This document shows positions 30,723-36,161 of a stretch of 36,161 nucleotides of DNA, piece after piece. Both the position numbers and the translations under genes were made by a program. The number at the start of each line of letters is the position of its first letter. Position 1 is the stretch's first letter. The notes under the pieces were generated by a model that searched no databases, was not told where the DNA came from, and saw only the letters and a list, made by a program, of their open reading frames with translations. The DNA is taken from positions 1-36,161 of the IMG/VR virus record IMGVR_UViG_3300009161_005622. One strand, written 5' to 3'. This stretch comes from a virus.

Positions 30723-31487
30723 ATGAGAATAGCAATTAGCGGAACAGCATGTACAGGTAAATCGACTCTTATTGCAGATATGATTAAAAAGTGGCCAAAA
30801 TATACCACTCCTGCAAAAACTTACCGGGCACTATTAAAAGATACTCCGCATAGTAAACAATGTAATAAAGATGGTCAGTGGGCAATCTTGAATCACTTAA
30901 TTGATGATTTGCAAAAATATACTAAAGATGATATGGTATTATTTGATAGAGCGCCACTTGATAATTTAATCTATTCTATGTGGTCGTTTGATAAGGGCGC
31001 AAGCGATATTGATGAACCATTTATTGAAAAATGTATTCCATTGGTGAGAGAGTCAATGCGTCTTCTTGATATTATATTTTTTATACCACTAACTAAGTCG
31101 TCTCCTATTACTATTGTCGATGATAAGACAAGAGAGGTTGACCCGCTTTATATTACAGAAATCGACCACCTCTTTAAGGCTATTCTGCAGCAATTTAATA
31201 AAGCACCTGAAAATTCTGTTTTCTTCCCCAAGGGTGATGCTCCTGCAATTATTGAGATCTTTGGTAAGCCAGCAGAGCGTATATACTTAATTGATCAATA
31301 TTTAAATGAAGATGGAGATATTATCGGTGCAGAGGGGGATACAGTATTAAACCCAGAGATGCTAAAAAGTATTGAGCAATTATATGCTCAGCAAACAGAG
31401 GAATTAAAATTATCTAAAAATGTCGATTTTCAGAAAGATCTTATTAAGAAGTACGAAAAGAAAATAGGTAAAAAGCTTATTAATTAG
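30723..31487 (+). CDS. P-loop kinase/ATPase (NadR- or AAA_28-like)
   Basis: 254 residues. IAISGTACTGKSTL (3-16) is a Walker A of the nucleotide-kinase type. VLFDRAPLDNLIYSMW supplies the DR motif found in deoxynucleoside and NadR-type kinases, and a lid-like region with charged residues follows. The C-terminal ~60 residues are an extra charged helical tail. Substrate unknown: nucleoside, ribosylnicotinamide or another small molecule. The stop overlaps that of the convergent fibre-like gene by 4 nt. Confidence 0.78.
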   Translation: MRIAISGTACTGKSTLIADMIKKWPKYTTPAKTYRALLKDTPHSKQCNKDGQWAILNHLIDDLQKYTKDDMVLFDRAPLDNLIYSMWSFDKGASDIDEPFIEKCIPLVRESMRLLDIIFFIPLTKSSPITIVDDKTREVDPLYITEIDHLFKAILQQFNKAPENSVFFPKGDAPAIIEIFGKPAERIYLIDQYLNEDGDIIGAEGDTVLNPEMLKSIEQLYAQQTEELKLSKNVDFQKDLIKKYEKKIGKKLIN

Positions 31488-31999
31488 TAGTAGGGCTTAA
31501 TAATACTTAAGTTAAATCGACTATTATTTCCCGATACAGCATGAGACACTGTAACATTAATGCTGGGATTAATAGTGTCTTTTGTTAGCCCCGTAACATA
31601 AACTGAGTTACTAAGTGAATTGCTATTAGCTGGTGTAATAATAACATCATTAACAGTTAAGCTCTTGACCACATTAGATGTAGGTGGAGCAGGTATTAAA
31701 GTAACTGATCCGGATTTATTTGTTTTAAGGTCTATACTTGCAGTACCATAATACATTTTAGGATAAGTCTTACTTATTGTAGTTGAAAGAGCATTAATAC
31801 TAGTTGTAATGTTTGCTGCGTTATCTACATTATTCGTAGAGAGCAAATTACTAAATGTAGTATTAGCTGCTGTAATTATAAAGTTCTCGAAATTGAGAAT
31901 ATTGGTTCCCGCCTGTGTTTCCACAATTAAATAATCTCCTGGATTAATTTGTTCCGTTTCGGGTAAGTTTTTAATGTTGACGAATACTTCAGAGGCCAT
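31484..31999 (-). CDS. Late fibre-like virion protein
   Basis: 171 residues. MASEVFVNIKNLPETEQINPGDYLIVETQAGTNILNFENFI is the N-terminal attachment module seen on many T4-like marine phage fibre proteins, and it resembles the start of the 25940 gene. A short helical linker and a Ser/Thr/Asn/Val-rich beta segment follow, ending FNLSIIKPYY. There is no enzymatic domain. A perfect late promoter is placed 6 nt before the ATG. Confidence 0.78.
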   Translation of the reverse strand: MASEVFVNIKNLPETEQINPGDYLIVETQAGTNILNFENFIITAANTTFSNLLSTNNVDNAANITTSINALSTTISKTYPKMYYGTASIDLKTNKSGSVTLIPAPPTSNVVKSLTVNDVIITPANSNSLSNSVYVTGLTKDTINPSINVTVSHAVSGNNSRFNLSIIKPYY

Positions 32000-32005
32000 T
32001 TTAAT

Positions 32006-32013
32006 TATTTATA
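32006..32013 (-). promoter_or_regulatory. T4-type late promoter TATAAATA
   Basis: A perfect box on the minus strand, 6 nt before ATG 31999. Confidence 0.8.
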
Positions 32014-32079
32014 CAAGCAATTTAAATAAAAAAGGGTAAAATTGCTTGATATTAATTTTTATTATATTAAAATATTATA

Positions 32080-32919
32080 ATGCAAAAGAAAATAGGTGTA
32101 GGTATTATCACTTGCAATAGGCCTGAATATTTAAGAAACCTACTTACCTCTCTACGACACCGCAAACACGATGAGCTTGTAATAGTTGATGATGGTGACG
32201 AAGAATATCCGTATGACTCAGCGCTAGGATTTACATACATTAAAAACGAAATTAATCTGGGTGTTGGTAAATCCAAGAATATAGCAATGCAGCATCTTCT
32301 CGATAAAGGGTGTGAGTATATTTTTATTATTGAAGATGATATAATAATTAAACGAGCAGATGTTTTTGATCAATATATCAAGACATCAAACGAGACAGGC
32401 ATTTTACATTTAAATTATGCGCTAGGCACACCATTCAATTTAAAGCAAATTGTAAATTTTGATTTACATAATAGACATGAACTTAATATGGATAGTAAGC
32501 CGAATCCCAAGACCATAGTTGAGTATAGAAATAATATTAAAGTAGAGTTATATGAACATATTTGTGGTATGTTTTCCTTTTTTCATAAAAACGTTCTAAA
32601 TAAAATAGGGTTAATTGATGAGCAATTTTATAATGCTTGGGAGCATGTTGATCATACTTACCAGGCAATAAAAAATCAATTTCATCCACCGTTTTGGTGG
32701 TTTGCTGATATTTATAATAGTTGGGAATACTTAGAACCCCAGCCAGATTCAATAAAAAATAGTAGCACAGCATCTAATAAGGTAGAGTGGTTAGATAATG
32801 TAAAATTAAATGCTAATAAATACAAAATTAAAAATGGTATGTATCCTAATGAAACACCGAAAGCAGTTCTTACCGAAGTATTAGATTCGCTCAAAATAAT
32901 TAAAGATAGAAATGGATGA
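32080..32919 (+). CDS. GT-A (family 2-like) glycosyltransferase
   Basis: 279 residues. IGVGIITCNRPEYLRNLLTSL opens the nucleotide-binding fold, VIVDDGDEEY and NLGVGKSKNIAM follow, and FIIEDDIII provides the acidic metal site. The AWEHVDHTYQAI motif near residue 190 resembles the catalytic ED/EH region. It heads a run of three glycosyltransferases and a sugar-dehydratase gene, overlapping the next gene by 8 nt. Likely used to build a glycan on virion proteins or to alter host surface sugars. Confidence 0.82.
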   Translation: MQKKIGVGIITCNRPEYLRNLLTSLRHRKHDELVIVDDGDEEYPYDSALGFTYIKNEINLGVGKSKNIAMQHLLDKGCEYIFIIEDDIIIKRADVFDQYIKTSNETGILHLNYALGTPFNLKQIVNFDLHNRHELNMDSKPNPKTIVEYRNNIKVELYEHICGMFSFFHKNVLNKIGLIDEQFYNAWEHVDHTYQAIKNQFHPPFWWFADIYNSWEYLEPQPDSIKNSSTASNKVEWLDNVKLNANKYKIKNGMYPNETPKAVLTEVLDSLKIIKDRNG

Positions 32920-34330
32920 TTTAACTCTACTTACTTGTTCATATAATACACCTGCTTTAACACTGACAATGTTAAAGTCATGGATGCATGTCCATAATAG
33001 AACCCAAAGACTAGTATTGTGTGATAATTCAACAGACAGTGACACTAAGAGTCTATTATTTGATCATCAAATACCATATATAACACGGCCAGGTATGAGT
33101 CACGGTAATGGCATTAATGAGCTATTAAAATTATGTAAAACGAAATATGCTCTTCTTGTTGATACAGATGTAATATTTTTAAAAGACCACAGTGACATCT
33201 TTGAACAATTTAAAGACATGGATCTAGCTATTATGGGTAAAATAGAAGGGGACCGCGGCGGCAAATCTATTTATAATCGAGTTAATCCATGGCATTGTTT
33301 TATTAATGTAGAGAAAATTAAGCAGCATAATATTATTTTCTTTGATGAGAAACGGATGCGAGATAGCTTTAATACTAATAAAATCTACGATATTGGATCA
33401 ACATTTTTACAAGACATTAAATCGAGTGGACTTAAAATTGGCAACGTGGATTTATTAAATAACTACTATATACATTTTGAGGGAATGAGCTGGTACAAAA
33501 ATAAATTTGACAGTACTAAAGAAGATACAGGCATTGACTTTGGTGGTACACATAACAACCCTGCATACGTAGATGCATATGAGCAAAAATATAAAGTTTT
33601 TGAAAATATTAAACAGCAGTACAATAATGTTAAAATATCAGGGAATAAATTTATATATGAAGAACCCAAGCTCTTAATAAAATTTCCTACTAGAGGCAGA
33701 GTTAATAAATTTTTTAATACATTAAATAAGTATTATGAATTGCTATCGGGCAAATGCAATGTAGAGTTTTTAGTTACTTGTGATATAGACGATACATCAA
33801 TGAATAATTCTGTGGTGATAGATAGATTAAAAACATATGCTAATTTAGAAGTTGAATACGGTAATAGTAAAACTAAGGTTGAAGCTATTAATGCAGGTGT
33901 TTCACGTCGTGACTTTCAAATAGTATTACTTGCATCAGATGATATGGTGCCAGTAGTCAGTGGGTATGATTTAATTATAATTAACAGTATGTGTAAAAAT
34001 TTTCCAGATTTTGACGGTATTGTTTGGTTTAACGACAGTGTGCAGCAAAATAGACTTAATACTCTTTGCATTTTGGGTAAAAATTATTATAATAGGTTCG
34101 GTTACATATATAATCCTGAATATAAGTCTCTATGGTGTGATGTCGAGTTTACGCGGGTTGGTAATCTGTTAGGCAAACAAAAGTATTTTAATCAAGTTAT
34201 TATTAAGCATAATCACCATTCAGTAACAGATGAAGCATTTGACGAAACATACGCAAAAAATGAAATATATGAAAATGAAGACAAACTTATCTTTTTAAAA
34301 AGGCAAAATAATAAATTCAACCTTATATAA
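32912..34330 (+). CDS. Two-domain GT-A glycosyltransferase
   Basis: 472 residues made of two GT-A-like halves. The N-terminal one has TLLTCSYNTPALTLTML, LVLCDNSTD and ALLVDTDVIF (DTD metal site). The C-terminal one restarts at LLIKFPTRGRVNKF with FLVTCDIDD and VLLASDDMV. Such fusions add two sugars or combine an active with a binding domain. It overlaps the previous gene by 8 nt and is part of the same sugar operon. Confidence 0.78.
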   Translation: MDDLTLLTCSYNTPALTLTMLKSWMHVHNRTQRLVLCDNSTDSDTKSLLFDHQIPYITRPGMSHGNGINELLKLCKTKYALLVDTDVIFLKDHSDIFEQFKDMDLAIMGKIEGDRGGKSIYNRVNPWHCFINVEKIKQHNIIFFDEKRMRDSFNTNKIYDIGSTFLQDIKSSGLKIGNVDLLNNYYIHFEGMSWYKNKFDSTKEDTGIDFGGTHNNPAYVDAYEQKYKVFENIKQQYNNVKISGNKFIYEEPKLLIKFPTRGRVNKFFNTLNKYYELLSGKCNVEFLVTCDIDDTSMNNSVVIDRLKTYANLEVEYGNSKTKVEAINAGVSRRDFQIVLLASDDMVPVVSGYDLIIINSMCKNFPDFDGIVWFNDSVQQNRLNTLCILGKNYYNRFGYIYNPEYKSLWCDVEFTRVGNLLGKQKYFNQVIIKHNHHSVTDEAFDETYAKNEIYENEDKLIFLKRQNNKFNLI

Positions 34331-34348
34331 AACTTAAAGATATAAATT

Positions 34349-35182
34349 ATGATAGTACAAATAACTATAACTCGAAATGAATTATTTCTTATTAAAGAAA
34401 TGATGCCACTGTGGCAAAAATATGCTGATGCTTTTGTTTTTATGGACGATAGATCTACTGATGGCACATATGAGTATCTAATGGAAAATAAAGAAAAATT
34501 TAATATATTAAATATAATCCCCAGTAACTTTACTGATACAGAGCTCTCAGTAGAATCAACAACAAGACAGCGATTATATGATGAAGCTTATAAACATTCA
34601 GGTAAAATAATATGCCTCGATACAGATGAATATCTAGACGGGATACTAAATAAAACTCAATTAAATGAATTATTAGAAAACAATAAAGATACTTTAATTC
34701 ACCTACAGTGGATACAGTATACTGATACAAATAAGATAAGAATAGACGGTCCATGGAGATATAATTTTAAAGATAGACTAGCTTCATATACATCGAGAGG
34801 TGTATTTAAACTATGTCAGATGCATTCAGAGCATTTACCAGCTCCCGCAAAACATGGGAGCATTAATTGCCCTGTGTTATTTATAGCACATCTACAGTGG
34901 TTAGATAAACCGACTGTAGCAGTCAAGCAATACTATTGGAAAATTGTAGATTACATTACACGGAATAAATATCAAGCAGAAACTGTACCGGTTACAGCAT
35001 ATGATGACTCAGTAAATAGTTTTAATTGGGAATATGAGAATTTTATAATACCATTAAAAGTTAGCTCAAAAATTTACGATATGCACGACATTCAGACAAG
35101 CTATAAATATAAATTTATTAAGGAAAATATTAAAAAGTTTAATATACCTAATTTAAATGATTGGGAAATGAATATACATTAA
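34349..35182 (+). CDS. GT-A glycosyltransferase (family 2/92-like)
   Basis: 277 residues. IVQITITRNELFLIKEMMPLW, FVFMDDRSTDGTYEYL and IICLDTDEYL form the usual order, the last being the metal-binding site. A His-rich segment, CQMHSEHLPAPAKHGS, follows and may lie in the acceptor site. It starts 18 nt after the two-domain enzyme. Confidence 0.8.
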   Translation: MIVQITITRNELFLIKEMMPLWQKYADAFVFMDDRSTDGTYEYLMENKEKFNILNIIPSNFTDTELSVESTTRQRLYDEAYKHSGKIICLDTDEYLDGILNKTQLNELLENNKDTLIHLQWIQYTDTNKIRIDGPWRYNFKDRLASYTSRGVFKLCQMHSEHLPAPAKHGSINCPVLFIAHLQWLDKPTVAVKQYYWKIVDYITRNKYQAETVPVTAYDDSVNSFNWEYENFIIPLKVSSKIYDMHDIQTSYKYKFIKENIKKFNIPNLNDWEMNIH

Positions 35183-35184
35183 AA

Positions 35185-35202
35185 CAGGAAACAAATTATA
35201 AT
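35185..35202 (+). promoter_or_regulatory. AGGAAA-class promoter of the RfbH-like gene
   Basis: CAGGAAA, 5 nt, TATAAT, 5 nt, ATG 35208. Confidence 0.65.
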
Positions 35203-35207
35203 AATTT

Positions 35208-36161
35208 ATGGATGAATTAAAAAATAAAATTTTAAATCTAGTAACTGAATATATTAATAAACGGGAGTTACTTAAGAGTTGGGAACCAGGTAAAGACTGG
35301 GTACAATATGCAGGACCTATTTTCGATAAAAATGAATACGTATCATCGATTGAAACAATTCTCGATGGATGGTTAGTTTTAGGTAAAAAGGGTACAGATT
35401 TTGAACATCAATTTCCAAAATTATTAGGAAAAGATTATGGCATTTTGACTAATAGCGGTAGTAGCTCAAATCTTATAATGATGTCATGCCTAACCTCAAA
35501 GAGGACATATGACTTACCTAAAGGTACTAAAGTCATTACACCTATTGCAGGTTTTCCAACTACTATTAATCCTATTTTTCAACTTGGATTTATTCCATTA
35601 TTTGTCGATATTGATCTAGAAACATTAAATTTAAATCTCGATCAAGTTGAGCAACAGGCAAAGAATGGGGCCCGAGTTATTACATTTGCGCATGTATTGG
35701 GTAATCCACCTAATATGGATAGGTTAATGGATATTGTAACTAAGTATAATTTAATTTTATTAGAAGATTGTTGCGATGCGCTCGGATCGACATATGACGG
35801 CAAACCATTAGGATCATTTGGCGAATTTGCAAGTTGCTCATTTTATCCTGCTCATCATATTACTATGGGAGAAGGAGGGTTTGTTGCATGTAATAATAAT
35901 ATAAATGAAAATATTATACGGAGTTTTCGTGAGTGGGGCCGAGGCTGCTATTGCGTAGGGAAAAAGGCAGGTCTACTTAAAAACGGCACATGCGGTAATA
36001 GATTCTCTAATTGGCTACCATCATTACCTAATGAAGTATTTGATCACAAATATGTGTATGACGAAATTGGTTATAATCTAAAACCAATTGAAGTGCAAGC
36101 AGCAATGGGGGTAGAACAAATTAAAAAATTACCGTATATTAATGAAAGACGTAAACATAAT
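35208..36161 (+). CDS. rfbH: RfbH-like CDP-4-keto-6-deoxyglucose 3-dehydratase (3' end outside window)
   Basis: The 318 visible residues belong to the DegT/DnrJ/EryC1 PLP fold: GTDFEHQFPKLLG, ILTNSGSSSNLIM, ITPIAGFPTTINP, EDCCDALGSTYDGKPLGSFG. At the PLP-lysine position the sequence is FYPAHHITMGEGGF, with His in place of Lys, as in RfbH (DdhC, E1) and ColD 3-dehydratases rather than aminotransferases. FREWGRGCYC is also typical of RfbH. It removes the C3 hydroxyl in 3,6-dideoxyhexose synthesis. An iron-sulfur reductase partner would be needed and is not in view. Its product may feed the preceding glycosyltransferases. Confidence 0.88.
   Translation, partial: MDELKNKILNLVTEYINKRELLKSWEPGKDWVQYAGPIFDKNEYVSSIETILDGWLVLGKKGTDFEHQFPKLLGKDYGILTNSGSSSNLIMMSCLTSKRTYDLPKGTKVITPIAGFPTTINPIFQLGFIPLFVDIDLETLNLNLDQVEQQAKNGARVITFAHVLGNPPNMDRLMDIVTKYNLILLEDCCDALGSTYDGKPLGSFGEFASCSFYPAHHITMGEGGFVACNNNINENIIRSFREWGRGCYCVGKKAGLLKNGTCGNRFSNWLPSLPNEVFDHKYVYDEIGYNLKPIEVQAAMGVEQIKKLPYINERRKHN

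Noticed and set aside
843-35202. AGGAAA boxes read as Shine-Dalgarno sequences.
   Set aside because: They lie 16-19 nt before most starts, too far for ribosome binding, and a TATAAT-like hexamer always follows at exactly 5 nt. A promoter element explains the spacing better.
1-36161. CRISPR array, tRNA or integrase.
   Set aside because: No regularly spaced repeats, no cloverleaf with a recognisable T-loop and no recombinase motif were noticed. A tRNA scan was not possible here.

Overview
This window is part of the genome of a T4-like myovirus with AT-rich DNA. The evidence is an almost complete T4-type replication, recombination and late-transcription set: gp32, gp41, split gp43, gp46, gp47, gp55, UvsX, UvsW and UvsY. 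PhoH, tail-fibre-like proteins and several sugar-transfer genes are also present. The AT-rich coding sequence, compact gene packing and gene content resemble marine T4-like phages of cyanobacteria or Pelagibacter-type hosts. The host is an inference. I saw no tRNA, rRNA, CRISPR array, integrase or insertion sequence.

Layout. Bases 1-5450 (minus strand): gp32, a gp59-position protein, a small protein, a DHH phosphoesterase, gp41 helicase, a glycosyltransferase and a class II glutamine amidotransferase. 5511-6533 (plus): a late unknown. 6569-9365 (minus): QueC, a small protein, UvsX and two small conserved-type proteins. 9404-13724: DNA polymerase split into two genes, with a TilS-like PP-loop gene (minus) and a late nucleotidyltransferase gene (plus) lying between the halves. 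13747-20177 (minus): glycosyltransferase, gp46, gp47, gp55, UvsW, UvsY. 20284-23811 (plus): late genes, including GIY-YIG and HNH nuclease-like genes and a retropepsin-like protein. 23827-28712: FolE, a late unknown, a frame-interrupted tail-collar protein, QueD, PhoH and QueE. 28737-30700 (plus): late NUDIX, ART-like and Mn-type superoxide dismutase genes. 30723 to the end: a P-loop kinase, a fibre-like protein, three glycosyltransferases and the start of an RfbH-type sugar dehydratase.

How the genes work together. Two promoter classes appear to organise the window. Thirteen genes, mostly replication, 7-deazaguanine and sugar genes, are preceded by AAGGAAA (or ACGGAAA, CAGGAAA, AAGGAAT), exactly 5 nt, a TATAAT-like hexamer, then usually 5-8 nt and the start codon. 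Nine genes, mostly virion or cargo type, are preceded by T4 late-type boxes (TATAAATA), often exactly 5 nt before ATG. With usual promoter geometry both classes would start transcription at or next to the start codon, so much of this phage's mRNA may be leaderless.

FolE, QueD, QueE and QueC form a complete preQ0 route. A free-standing class II glutamine amidotransferase and a QueC that lacks three of the four usual zinc cysteines suggest an archaeosine-like 7-deazaguanine DNA modification. A DNA transglycosylase (DpdA) is not in the window.

Several late proteins share a short N-terminal peptide like the T4 capsid-targeting sequence (phenylalanine-rich, ending in E followed by A, G, S or D). 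They include a superoxide dismutase, a nucleotidyltransferase and an ART-like protein. They may be packaged in the head and injected with the DNA.
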